Below are positions 1-7,401 of a stretch of 64,000 bases of DNA, one piece after another. The first letter of the stretch is position 1. Each line of letters begins with the position of its first letter. The stretch spans positions 3,677-67,676 of the forward strand of contig CAKVON010000010.1 of NCBI GenBank assembly GCA_934792625.1. The letters are read 5' to 3'. The stretch is from an uncultured Atopobiaceae bacterium (GTDB lineage Bacteria; Actinomycetota; Coriobacteriia; Coriobacteriales; Atopobiaceae). A program made the position numbers and the translations under genes. Under the pieces are notes generated by a model. That model had not been told where the DNA came from, did no database searches, and saw nothing but the letters and a program-made list of their open reading frames with translations.

Positions 1-140
1 AACGTCGAGATCTTGTCGCCGATCGAGTCCATGTAGCGCATGCCCGAGTATCCGATCAGACAGTTTGTCAGGACGCAGGCCGCGCAGACGAGAAGTGCCG
101 TCGTCAGCGTGATGCGCCACTGCAGGGAGAGCCTTCTCAT
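1..140 (-). CDS. Sensor histidine kinase, N-terminal fragment (cut by window edge)
   Basis: Only the first 46 codons lie in the window. Reading leftward from the ATG at 140, the protein begins MRRLSLQWRITLTTALLV and continues through a hydrophobic stretch ending near CLIGYSGM. This is a short basic N-terminus followed by a first transmembrane helix, as in membrane-bound sensor kinases. The start codon overlaps the stop of the upstream response regulator (ATGA arrangement, bases 137-140), so the two are translationally coupled, which is the usual layout of an OmpR-type regulator with its kinase. No kinase domain is visible, so the assignment rests on position and on the N-terminal signal-anchor. 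The stimulus is unknown. Confidence 0.72.
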   Translation of the reverse strand, partial: MRRLSLQWRITLTTALLVCAACVLTNCLIGYSGMRYMDSIGDKIST

Positions 141-811
141 CCGATGTCCTCCATCACGTAGCCCTCGCCGATCCGGTTGCGCACGGGGTCGTGCCCCAGC
201 GCGCCGCGCAGCTTCTTGCGCAGCGACGAGATGTGCACCCGGGCCGAGTTGCTGAAGCTGTTTGCGTTGGCGTCCCACACGTGCTCGATAAGCTCCTCCT
301 GGCTCACCGGGCGCCCCTGGTTGAGCATGAGGTACTCGAGGATCCCCGTCTCCTTCCGGGTGAGTGTCAGGGTCTCGTTACCAACGACCGCCGAACGGGC
401 CTTCGTGTCGAAGGAGAGGTTTCCGCAGGTCAGGACCACATCACTCTGTGTGAACCGCCTGAGCGTGAGGCTGCGGATCCTGGCTGCGAGCTCGTCGAGG
501 TGGAACGGCTTTGTCAGGTAGTCGTTGGCCCCGGCGTCCAGCCCCGCCACCTTGTCGGAAACCTCGCCGCGCGCCGACAGAATGAGCACCTTCGTGTCGA
601 GGTCGGTCTCGCGCAGCCTTGCCAGCACCTCCATCCCGTCCAGACCCGGCAGGTTCAGGTCGAGCACGACCAGGTCGAAGCGCTCGATGGCGAGAAGTTC
701 CGTCGCCTCCAAGCCGTCATGGCAGGAGTCGACGCTGTATGCAAGGTTTCTCAGGGAGCGGACAATCGCGTCGCAAAGCTCCCGCTCGTCCTCGACGACC
801 AAAATGCGCAT
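137..811 (-). CDS. OmpR/PhoB-family response regulator
   Basis: A 224-residue two-component response regulator. The receiver domain (about residues 1-115) starts MRILVVEDE and shows the acidic pocket, the phospho-acceptor Asp51 in VVLDLNLPG, the switch Ser79 and Lys101 in YLTKPF. The C-terminal winged helix (about 125-222) carries LTRKETGILEYLMLNQG and RVHISSLRKKL, typical of OmpR-type DNA binding. The ATG at 811 is chosen because the receiver domain begins exactly there; the longer upstream reading has no homology-like character. It overlaps the kinase gene by four bases. It is divergent from the thiol-redox operon beginning at 902, which it may control; that is inference from position only. 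Confidence 0.93.
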   Translation of the reverse strand: MRILVVEDERELCDAIVRSLRNLAYSVDSCHDGLEATELLAIERFDLVVLDLNLPGLDGMEVLARLRETDLDTKVLILSARGEVSDKVAGLDAGANDYLTKPFHLDELAARIRSLTLRRFTQSDVVLTCGNLSFDTKARSAVVGNETLTLTRKETGILEYLMLNQGRPVSQEELIEHVWDANANSFSNSARVHISSLRKKLRGALGHDPVRNRIGEGYVMEDIG

Positions 812-901
812 GGGGCTCTCCAGGTGTGTGCGTCTGGCTCTTAACGCGGATTTTATATCCGATATGTTCCAATCGTGCCAGAAGCGAAGGGAGTGGTCGA
901 A

Positions 902-1048
902 TTGTTCAGGACGATAAAGCCCGCCGTCCAGATTGCGCTGCTGGTAGTTGGGGTTGCCATGGTCTGTTTTGGCGCCTTGCGCGGCGAGGCGGCAGCAGTT
1001 TTGGCAAAGGCGATCAGGCTGTGTCTGGAGTGTGTCGGAATTGGATAA
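902..1048 (+). CDS. CD1871A-type CXXC-motif small protein
   Basis: A 48-residue protein. It begins [17 protein letters not shown], forms one transmembrane helix, then has a GALRGE turn and ends in [13 protein letters not shown]. The helix, the RGE motif, and the terminal C-x-x-C followed by VGIG match what I know of the CD1871A family of tiny CXXC proteins, which usually sit beside a polyferredoxin and a TlpA protein, as here. The TTG at 902 is preferred because AAGGGAG at 886-892 is well spaced from it; a GTG at 893 is possible but overlaps that site. The stop overlaps the next gene's TTG start. A role as a membrane thiol relay between the two partners is inference. Confidence 0.72.
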   Translation: MFRTIKPAVQIALLVVGVAMVCFGALRGEAAAVLAKAIRLCLECVGIG

Positions 1049-1943
1049 CAAGACTCGCTCCGCGTCGCGGCTCCTTGCTCGCTTTCGCGGCTGGATTCAG
1101 GCGGCGGCCACGCTGCTGTCGAACGTCCACCTGCCCAACTTCGTCAGGGGTGGCATCTACCAGGGGGCTGGCAAGGTGGCCTGCGTACCGGGCCTCAACT
1201 GCTATTCCTGCCCCGCGGCGTCGGGCGCCTGCCCGATCGGATCGTTCCAGGCGGTGGTCGGCTCGTCGAGGTTCAGCTTCTCCTATTACGTGACGGGGAC
1301 GCTCATCTTGCTCGGTGTTCTTCTCGGCAGGTTTGTGTGCGGCTTTCTGTGCCCGTTCGGTTGGCTGCAGGAGCTTCTGCACAAGGTTCCCGGCAAGAAG
1401 CTGTCCACGCGCGGGCTCAGGCCGCTGACCTACCTCAAGTACGCCGTGCTGGCGCTGGCCGTGGTCGCGCTGCCCGTGCTGGTGGTGGACGACATCGGTA
1501 TGGGAGACCCGTTCTTCTGCAAGTACCTCTGCCCGCAGGGCGTGCTCGAGGGCGCGATTCCGCTGGCCGCCACCAACCCCGGCATTCGCGCCGCGCTGGG
1601 ACCGCTGTTCTCCTGGAAGCTGGCGGTGCTTGTGGCGGTGGTCGTGCTGAGCGTGGTGTTCTTCCGCCCGTTCTGCAAGTGGATCTGCCCGCTCGGCGCG
1701 TTCTACGGCCTGATGAACAAGGTGTCGCTGCTCGAGGTCAGCCTCGACCACGACAGGTGCGTCTCGTGCGGGAAGTGCGCGGCGGCGTGCCAGATGGATG
1801 TCGACGTCACGGCCTCGCCAAACAGCGCCGAGTGCATCCGCTGCGGCAAGTGCATCGGTGCCTGTCCCGTCGACGCGCTCGACTTCCACTACGGCCTTTC
1901 CCCGTCGGGCGGCAAGCGCGCCCGGCGATGCGAGGACAAGTAA
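1041..1943 (+). CDS. 4Fe-4S polyferredoxin membrane protein (NapH/CcdA-partner type)
   Basis: About 300 residues, from a TTG at 1041 that overlaps the preceding gene's stop. Several transmembrane helices are separated by cysteine-proline motifs: [16 protein letters not shown] and CKWICPLG. The C-terminal part is a two-cluster ferredoxin with [12 protein letters not shown] and [12 protein letters not shown], each a CxxCxxCxxxC ligand set. This architecture belongs to NapH/RdxA/YccM-type membrane electron-transfer proteins. Between a CXXC membrane peptide and a TlpA lipoprotein, it probably passes electrons from cytoplasmic donors across the membrane to extracytoplasmic thiols. A longer reading to 948 lacks a good ribosome site and overlaps the small gene, so I reject that start. 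Confidence 0.85.
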   Translation: MDNKTRSASRLLARFRGWIQAAATLLSNVHLPNFVRGGIYQGAGKVACVPGLNCYSCPAASGACPIGSFQAVVGSSRFSFSYYVTGTLILLGVLLGRFVCGFLCPFGWLQELLHKVPGKKLSTRGLRPLTYLKYAVLALAVVALPVLVVDDIGMGDPFFCKYLCPQGVLEGAIPLAATNPGIRAALGPLFSWKLAVLVAVVVLSVVFFRPFCKWICPLGAFYGLMNKVSLLEVSLDHDRCVSCGKCAAACQMDVDVTASPNSAECIRCGKCIGACPVDALDFHYGLSPSGGKRARRCEDK

Positions 1944-1995
1944 GTAAGGACAAGTAAGCAAGAAGCAGGTATCGACCCAAATTGGAGGAATGGTA

Positions 1996-2958
1996 ATGAA
2001 GCTCACGAAGATCGCGACGGCCCTGCTGGTCCCCCTGCTGGCGATTAGCCTTGCGGCATGCTCCGCCCCCAAGGGTGGCGCCGCCGACGCCAAGACGGCC
2101 GACTCCGAGATCGCGGCCCTGATGTCGGAGGACCCGAGCACGGCCGACGCGGCAGCCAAGCTCTACCAGAAGCTCATGCAGAAGGAGAACGACATCCTCT
2201 CCACGAACTCCCAGCTTTGGGAGAAGGTCTTTCTGTCGGCCAACAAGAACATGACGATGATCGAGGACGGCAAGAACTACGGCGACTTCCTTCTGGACAC
2301 GATTGAGGCCGCCAAGGACAAGTTCACCGCCGACGAGCTCAAGACGCTCAAGGCCGGTGCCGAGCAGATCAAGGAGATTGAGGGCAAGCTGACGATCCTC
2401 GAGCAGAAGTACCCCGACTGCGGCGCCGCCCCGGGCGCGGGCGACAGCGTCGACGGGTCGAGCGCCGGAATGCCTGCCGACGCCGCCGAGCTGACCAAGT
2501 TCCCGACCTTCAAGGGCAAGGACCTCGACGGCAACGACGTGAGCAGCGACGAGATCTTCTCCCGCAACAAGGTCACCGTCGTCAACTTCTGGTTTACCAG
2601 CTGCAAGCCGTGCGTCGGCGAGCTGGGCGAGCTCGAGGCCCTCAACAAGAGGCTTGCCGAGAAGGGCGGCGAGGTCGTCGGCATCAACTCCTTCACGCTG
2701 GACGGTGACAAGCAGGCGATCGCCGAGGCCAAGGACGTCCTGTCGAAGAAGGGCGTGACCTACAAAAACGTCTGGTTCAAGACTGCCAGCGAGGCCGGCC
2801 AGTTTACCTCGGGCCTGTACTCCTACCCGACCACCTACGTCGTCGACAAGAACGGGCAGATCGTCGGCAGCCCGATCGTGGGTGCGATCACGTCCGGTGA
2901 GCAGCAGAAGGCGCTCGACAAGCTGATCGACCAGGCGATCGCGAGCAGCCAGAGGTAG
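1996..2958 (+). CDS. TlpA-family thiol-disulfide oxidoreductase lipoprotein
   Basis: A 320-residue exported lipoprotein. The signal peptide MKLTKIATALLVPLLAISLA is followed by Ala-Cys, with lipidation expected at Cys22. Residues 30-170 form a charged, probably helical domain, and the C-terminal 150 residues are a thioredoxin fold with FWFTSCKPCVGEL, active-site Cys203 and Cys206. The cis-proline loop is YSYPTTYVVDKNG. Of two in-frame ATGs, the one at 1996 is chosen because GGAGG at 1984-1988 sits 7 bases upstream of it but only one base from the ATG at 1990. It closes the CXXC/polyferredoxin/TlpA operon. Reduction of surface disulfides or of an electron carrier is the likely job; the substrate is not evident. 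Confidence 0.9.
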   Translation: MKLTKIATALLVPLLAISLAACSAPKGGAADAKTADSEIAALMSEDPSTADAAAKLYQKLMQKENDILSTNSQLWEKVFLSANKNMTMIEDGKNYGDFLLDTIEAAKDKFTADELKTLKAGAEQIKEIEGKLTILEQKYPDCGAAPGAGDSVDGSSAGMPADAAELTKFPTFKGKDLDGNDVSSDEIFSRNKVTVVNFWFTSCKPCVGELGELEALNKRLAEKGGEVVGINSFTLDGDKQAIAEAKDVLSKKGVTYKNVWFKTASEAGQFTSGLYSYPTTYVVDKNGQIVGSPIVGAITSGEQQKALDKLIDQAIASSQR

Positions 2959-2981
2959 GCTGGGGCAACGTCGCACGAGCA

Positions 2982-3024
2982 AGGGTCCCGACGCAGCCGG
3001 ATAAGGCGCGTCGGGACCCTCTTT
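2982..3024. terminator. Intrinsic terminator, shared by convergent genes
   Basis: A 13-base perfect stem (AGGGTCCCGACGC at 2982-2994 with its complement at 3008-3020) encloses a 13-base loop and is followed by CTTT. It lies between the converging tlpA-like and yitT-like genes and could stop transcription from the left operon and possibly from the right. Confidence 0.85.
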
Positions 3025-3049
3025 GGTCGGTCGGGGCATTGCCGGGTCG

Positions 3050-3919
3050 TCAGATTCCCTCGGGCAGACGGTCCTTCTCGACAGGGCTCTTTACGTGGTT
3101 GCCGATGATCTCGGAGACGTCGGAGATCGAGACGAACGCGGAGTGGTCGACCAAGTCGATGACCTCGCGCAGCTCGCGGACCTCGTACTTGGTGATGACG
3201 CAGTACAGGACCTTCTTGCGGCCGCTGAGCATGCCCTTGCCGTCCATGATGGTCACGGTGCGGCCCATGCGCTCGTAGATCCGCGAGCAGATCTGACGGG
3301 CGTCGTTGGTGATGATGACCGCGGCCTTGGCCTGGTTCATCTCGGACTCGACCATGTCGAGCACCTTGGACGTGATGAAGTACGTGAGCAGCGAGTACAG
3401 CGCGCGGTCGATGCCAAACAGCACGCCCGCCATGCCGTAGATGACGATGTTCATGCCCAACACCATCTGTCCGACGGCAAGGTCGGTGCGTCGGCTTACC
3501 AGGATCGCCACGGCCTCGGTGCCGTCGAGGCAGCCGCCCTCGCGGATGACGATGCCCACGCCCAGGCCAAGCAGCACGCCGCCGAAGCAGACGGCCAGAA
3601 GCGTCTCGCCGGTGGCGTTGGCCCAGCCGCTGAACAGCTCGACGCAGCAGGAGAACACCGTCATCGAGAACGCCGCGCGCACGGTGAACCCGCGGCCGAG
3701 CCTTACCCCGCCCAGCACGAGGAAGGGCACGTTGAGAAGTACGGTGAGAAGCGCGAGCGGAATCCCGGTGATGTGCGAGACCATCATGCCGACGCCGATG
3801 ACGCCGCCGTCCAGGATGGTGTTGGGGACGAGGAACTCCTCGACGGCGAACGCCGCGATGGCGGAACCCAGCGCCAAAAGCGCGAAGTTGAAGATCGGGC
3901 GAGAGGGTCGTCGGTTCAT
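3050..3919 (-). CDS. YitT-family membrane protein (DUF161 + DUF2179)
   Basis: A 289-residue protein with five or six transmembrane helices in the first 200 residues. GGVIGVGMMVSHITGIP and GGCLDGTEAVAILVSRRT are typical of the YitT/YebE (DUF161) membrane domain. The cytoplasmic C-terminus, containing VLYCVITKYEVRELREVI, is the DUF2179 domain. The family's transported substrate is not established. The ATG at 3919 is chosen because the first membrane segment follows directly; the longer reading adds an unrelated 17 residues. A near copy of the CTGCCGAGAAG motif (one base different, minus orientation) falls inside the last codons near 3073. The gene faces the tlpA-like gene across a shared terminator. 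Confidence 0.9.
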   Translation of the reverse strand: MNRRPSRPIFNFALLALGSAIAAFAVEEFLVPNTILDGGVIGVGMMVSHITGIPLALLTVLLNVPFLVLGGVRLGRGFTVRAAFSMTVFSCCVELFSGWANATGETLLAVCFGGVLLGLGVGIVIREGGCLDGTEAVAILVSRRTDLAVGQMVLGMNIVIYGMAGVLFGIDRALYSLLTYFITSKVLDMVESEMNQAKAAVIITNDARQICSRIYERMGRTVTIMDGKGMLSGRKKVLYCVITKYEVRELREVIDLVDHSAFVSISDVSEIIGNHVKSPVEKDRLPEGI

Positions 3920-4134
3920 GTGCGAGGGCCTTTCTACGCTCGGGGTTTGTACGCGGAAGAGTCTACCCAAGGCCCCGGGCGCGATTCGGCCGCGCGGGCG
4001 GCGGGCGCGCCATCCATCAGAAAGCCGGATGAAGTAAAGTGCAAAGGTTGCGACGGGTGCCGTCGCATGGGCAGTGCCGCGACGGGTGTCGCCATCGCAC
4101 GAGGGTCGTTCGGACGGTAGGAGAGGGAGACTCG

Positions 4135-5076
4135 ATGATCTTCTCGCTAGCCCCCATGGAGGGAATCACCGGGCACGTGTTCCGCCGGGTCCACGCCGAG
4201 GTCTTCGGCAAGATGGACAGGTATTACACGCCGTTCGTCACGCCGTCGCGCCCGGGCACGCCCCTCGGCAAGCGCTATCGCGTGGAGCTGGACCCGCAGA
4301 ACAACCGTGGCCTGGACGTCGTTGCTCAGGTGCTGACCAAGAACGCCGACGACTTCGTCTGGACGGCCGAGCAGCTGGAGCAGCTGGGATATCGGGAGGT
4401 CAACCTCAACCTGGGGTGCCCCTCGGGCACGGTCACGGCAAAAGGGAAGGGCTCTGGCTTCCTGCGCGACCCCGACGCGCTGGAGAGGTTCCTGCTGGAC
4501 GTGTGCGAGCGCTCGCCGCTGCCGGTCTCGGTCAAGACGCGCCTGGGCTTTGCGGACGACAGCGAGTACGAGGACATCCTGCAGGTCTATTGCCGCTGCC
4601 CGCTTGCCGAGCTGATCGTCCACCCGCGCGTCCGCAACGACGCCTACCGCGGCACGCCGCGCCGCGAGTACTATGGCCTGACGCTGGAGCGGGCGCCGTT
4701 TCCCGTGGCGTACAACGGCAACGTCTTTGGCCTGGGCGACATCGACTCTTTGGTGGGGGAGTGGCCGCAGACCCGACACATCATGTTGGGCAGGGGCGTC
4801 CTGTCGAACCCCGCGCTGGCACGCATGGCCAAGGGCGGCTCGCCCGTCACCCGTGACGAGCTCAGGCGCTTTCACGACCTGTTGTTCCGCGCGTACCGGG
4901 ACGAGATCGGCCCCAACGCCGTCTTCCGCATGAAGGAGTGGTGGTCCTACGCCAAGGACTGCTTTGCCGACCCGCTTGCGGTGCATCGCCTGGTCAGAAG
5001 GACGCACAGCGTCCAGGAGTACGAGTCGGGCGTCCGTCGCGCGTTCGAGGAGCAGCCCTTTCGTGCCACCTCGTAA
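4135..5076 (+). CDS. tRNA-dihydrouridine synthase family protein
   Basis: A 313-residue FMN-dependent TIM-barrel enzyme that reduces uridine to dihydrouridine in the tRNA D-loop. APMEGIT at the N-terminus, NLNLGCPSGTV (with the catalytic-loop Cys), SVKTRLGF, the His in LIVHPR, YNGNVF and GRGVLSNP in order are standard Dus motifs for FMN and tRNA contacts. The ATG at 4135 follows GGAGAGGGAGA and puts the APMEG motif at residue 6, as in the family. It is a single-gene unit, with the Ogt gene following after about 80 bases. Which of the DusA/B/C specificities applies cannot be read from the sequence. Confidence 0.92.
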   Translation: MIFSLAPMEGITGHVFRRVHAEVFGKMDRYYTPFVTPSRPGTPLGKRYRVELDPQNNRGLDVVAQVLTKNADDFVWTAEQLEQLGYREVNLNLGCPSGTVTAKGKGSGFLRDPDALERFLLDVCERSPLPVSVKTRLGFADDSEYEDILQVYCRCPLAELIVHPRVRNDAYRGTPRREYYGLTLERAPFPVAYNGNVFGLGDIDSLVGEWPQTRHIMLGRGVLSNPALARMAKGGSPVTRDELRRFHDLLFRAYRDEIGPNAVFRMKEWWSYAKDCFADPLAVHRLVRRTHSVQEYESGVRRAFEEQPFRATS

Positions 5077-5155
5077 GATGTGGGTTAGCTTTATGACGGC
5101 CCGCCCAACAAAACCAACTGTCTGATTGAGGCACTCCCTGCCGAGAAGGGCGCTG

Positions 5156-5668
5156 ATGTCGATGCTTTACATGACGTACGAGACTGGTCTTGTTGGCACG
5201 CTGACGCTCACGAGCGCGGGCGAGCTTCTCGACGGCTGCTGGTTCGAGGTCGCTTGGCCCCGCGTCGCCCAGGGTTTCCGCGAGCCGCCGGAGCGCCGCG
5301 ATGACCTGCCTGTCTTCGCGCAGGCGACGGCCTGGCTGGACCGCTACTTCGCGGGCGACGCCGGCGACCCGTGCGAGCTGCCGCTTGGCGGCGAGCTCAC
5401 CGAGTTCCAGCGGCTGGTGCGCGACGAGCTGCTGGACATCCCCTATGGCAGGACGACGACCTACGGCGATATCGCCGCCCGCATCGCCAGAAGGACCGGC
5501 CGCCGACAGTCGGCGCGTGCGGTCGGGGGTGCCGTGGGTCGCAACCCACTTGGCGTCATCGTGCCGTGCCACCGCGTGGTCGGCGCCGACGGTAGCCTGA
5601 CGGGCTTTGGCGGCGGCATGCCCGCCAAGGTGGCGCTGCTGCGGCACGAGGGCGTGCGGTTCGCCTGA
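5156..5668 (+). CDS. ogt: Methylated-DNA-protein cysteine methyltransferase
   Basis: A 170-residue suicide repair protein that takes the methyl group from O6-methylguanine onto its own cysteine. The hallmark IVPCHRVVG is present, with the acceptor Cys near residue 138. It is preceded by the helix-turn-helix YGRTTTYGDIAARI and an RAVGGAVGRNP segment with the conserved Asn. The ATG at 5156 is chosen over a TTG at 5126. Its ribosome site, GAGAAGGG, lies within a perfect copy of the recurring CTGCCGAGAAG motif (5139-5149), so that copy may double as a Shine-Dalgarno sequence. The gene converges on a methyltransferase gene; the gap holds a second, oppositely oriented copy of the motif. Confidence 0.93.
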   Translation: MSMLYMTYETGLVGTLTLTSAGELLDGCWFEVAWPRVAQGFREPPERRDDLPVFAQATAWLDRYFAGDAGDPCELPLGGELTEFQRLVRDELLDIPYGRTTTYGDIAARIARRTGRRQSARAVGGAVGRNPLGVIVPCHRVVGADGSLTGFGGGMPAKVALLRHEGVRFA

Positions 5669-5752
5669 CGCACTTCTCGGCAGGGGGGGCGAACGTCCGT
5701 GGTGGGGCGACGGGCCGACCCGTGATGCGCCGGCCCGCCGCCCGCTTGTGCG

Positions 5753-6475
5753 CTACCGCTTGCGCAGGGTGATGGCTATGGTGTTCAGGTAGTCGAGCGC
5801 GCCCGCCCTGACGGCGGCGCGGTCACCTGCGGCGTATTCGTTGTCGCAGGCAATCCAGTCCGACCAGGCCTCGCTCGTGCAGTCCATGGCGCGCGCCTCC
5901 AGGATGTCCACGCCCTCGGTCCGTCCGATCATCGCGCGCCACCAGTCGATGTCGTGCATGTACTCCAGCTGCTCGGGCGTCCACGACGCAAGCAGGCAGT
6001 CGGGCAGGCTGTCGTGGCAGTCGCGCACCATGCCGGGGATGCACAGGTACAGCATTCCGCCCGCCTTGACGTAGGGCAGAAGGCGCTTGCCCAGGTAGTC
6101 GGGGTCGCGACCGTAGTAGTTGTAGGAGTCGACGCTCACCACGGCGTCAAAGAACCCTGGCGAGAAGGGCAGTCCCTCCGAGGCGTTCGCCTTGACGGGA
6201 TGGATGGTGCCGTCCGGCACGCCCATCCGGCGAAAGAACTCCCGGTTTTGCTCGGGGTCGCTCCAGAGGTCGACCGCGTAGGTGTTCAGCCCGTACTCGC
6301 GGGCGAGCATGACACTGGTGATTCCCGTCCCGCTGCCAAGGTCGCAGACGCGGCTGCCGCGTGGCAGGCGGGCGGCGCGCAGGAGCTCCTCGCAGAGCTT
6401 GAGGGGGTTCGGCCCCATGATCTTGGTGCGGACGAGGTTGGGGTCAAAAGTGTTTGACCTGGGGAAATTCGACAT
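5753..6475 (-). CDS. Class I SAM-dependent methyltransferase
   Basis: A 240-residue methyltransferase. The glycine-rich SAM loop VCDLGSGTGITSVMLA lies near residues 45-60, followed by the acidic residue in AVDLW and motif IV FDAVVSVDSYNYYG. The small-molecule methyltransferase style (PLKLCEELLRAARLPRGSRV) suggests a metabolite rather than nucleic acid as acceptor. The ATG at 6475 follows AGGGATTACT; a longer reading adds only basic, low-complexity residues. Substrate unknown. The gene stands alone, divergent from the toxin-antitoxin locus. Confidence 0.86.
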   Translation of the reverse strand: MSNFPRSNTFDPNLVRTKIMGPNPLKLCEELLRAARLPRGSRVCDLGSGTGITSVMLAREYGLNTYAVDLWSDPEQNREFFRRMGVPDGTIHPVKANASEGLPFSPGFFDAVVSVDSYNYYGRDPDYLGKRLLPYVKAGGMLYLCIPGMVRDCHDSLPDCLLASWTPEQLEYMHDIDWWRAMIGRTEGVDILEARAMDCTSEAWSDWIACDNEYAAGDRAAVRAGALDYLNTIAITLRKR

Positions 6476-6687
6476 AGTAATCCCTGTTCGTTGTCGTTTG
6501 CGGCTATGCGACCGCGCGAAGCGCACCATCTGACGGCGGTGCCGTGGCACGGTCGGACGAACCTAACGAACAAGGACCAAAAAGACATCCCCTAAAGAGT
6601 CGTGACGGACGGTCGTCCGTCGTCTGCGGCAAGCATACTCCTCGGCGCAGCGTGCCGTGCGCGACGTTTGCCCCGAATGGCATTGTT

Positions 6688-6716
6688 CTATCAGAATTTG
6701 GATATAATTCTGATAG
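6688..6716 (+). promoter_or_regulatory. Palindromic operator over the -10 of the toxin-antitoxin promoter
   Basis: A perfect 11-base inverted repeat, CTATCAGAATT (6688-6698) and its complement (6706-6716), flanks 7 bases. A consensus -10 hexamer TATAAT lies inside it at 6703-6708. It sits 39 bases before the antitoxin start. This fits autorepression by the antitoxin or toxin-antitoxin complex, which is known for Phd/YefM modules; binding here is inferred. Confidence 0.75.
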
Positions 6717-6754
6717 CAAACCGTTCGGTAAATGCCAGCGTGAGGGGAGGCGTC

Positions 6755-7030
6755 ATGAACATCAGGCCCGTGTCCGACCTGAGGAACCACTATTCGGATG
6801 TCGAGAAGGACGTCGAGGCCGAGGGCCCGGTCTTTCTCACCAAGAATGGCCGTGGCTCGATGGTCGTCATGAGCTTCGAGCAGTACCGCCGCGTGAGCGA
6901 CACGGTGGAACAGGCGCTCGACGCCGCCGATCGCCAGGCGGCCGCGATGCCGCTGCGCTACTCGCACGAGGAGGTCTTCGGCTCGGTGAGGGAGATGCTT
7001 GCCAATGGAGACGACGCCCGGGCGCTATGA
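6755..7030 (+). CDS. Phd/YefM-family antitoxin
   Basis: A 91-residue antitoxin. The N-terminus MNIRPVSDLRNHYSDVEKDV matches the Phd/YefM DNA-binding fold, and the central VFLTKNGRGSMVVMSFEQYRR is the family's core strand-helix segment. The C-terminal third is charged and probably disordered until bound to toxin. The start follows GAGGGGAGG. The gene lies downstream of the palindrome at 6688-6716 and overlaps the toxin gene by 26 bases. It should neutralise the toxin by direct binding and repress the operon; both are family knowledge, not seen here. Confidence 0.92.
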   Translation: MNIRPVSDLRNHYSDVEKDVEAEGPVFLTKNGRGSMVVMSFEQYRRVSDTVEQALDAADRQAAAMPLRYSHEEVFGSVREMLANGDDARAL

Positions 7031-7328
7031 GCTCCGCTACCTGCCGCTGTTTTGGGAGGACCTGAGTGGGGCTGCTGCCTACATTGCGTTTGACCTCAAG
7101 AACCCCGCTGCGGCACAGCGCCTCGTTGACGGCGTCGAGGCGGGAATACTCGAGCATCTGCAGAATCCGACCATGTCGCCGACGTACCGCACGACTCGCG
7201 ACCGACCCCTGCCATACCACTGGTTTCCCGTTGGGAACTACAGGGTCTTTTACGTAGTGGACGGTGACACGGTTGAAGTGCGTCGTCTGCTGCATGGAGC
7301 TCGGGATATCGAGTCTCTGATACGCTAG
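7005..7328 (+). CDS. RelE/ParE-superfamily toxin
   Basis: A 107-residue toxin. YELRYLPLFWEDLSGAAAYIAFDLKNPAAAQRLVDGV at the N-terminus, RPLPYHWFPVGNYRVFYVVDGDTVEVRRLLHGARDI at the C-terminus and the overall length match the RelE/ParE fold. The conserved Tyr-Arg-Val-Phe-Tyr strand and the terminal His-Gly-Arg region are visible. ATG 7005 is chosen over TTG 6999 because GAGGGAG is about 10 bases upstream. Whether it cleaves ribosome-bound mRNA or inhibits gyrase cannot be told by eye. Its last codons form part of a terminator hairpin. Confidence 0.9.
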   Translation: METTPGRYELRYLPLFWEDLSGAAAYIAFDLKNPAAAQRLVDGVEAGILEHLQNPTMSPTYRTTRDRPLPYHWFPVGNYRVFYVVDGDTVEVRRLLHGARDIESLIR

Positions 7329-7356
7329 CCGGCGGCAAGCCGTCGGCTAGCGTTTT
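7322..7356 (+). terminator. Terminator overlapping the toxin stop codon
   Basis: ACGCTAGCCG (7322-7331) pairs with 7344-7353, with an additional near-perfect inner stem around CAAG, followed by TTTT starting within the stem end. The toxin's TAG stop is inside the left arm. Confidence 0.78.
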
Positions 7357-7401
7357 GGCAACGGGCGAGAAGCGCGCGTCTCCTTCGAGGGGGAGCATCG
7401 C

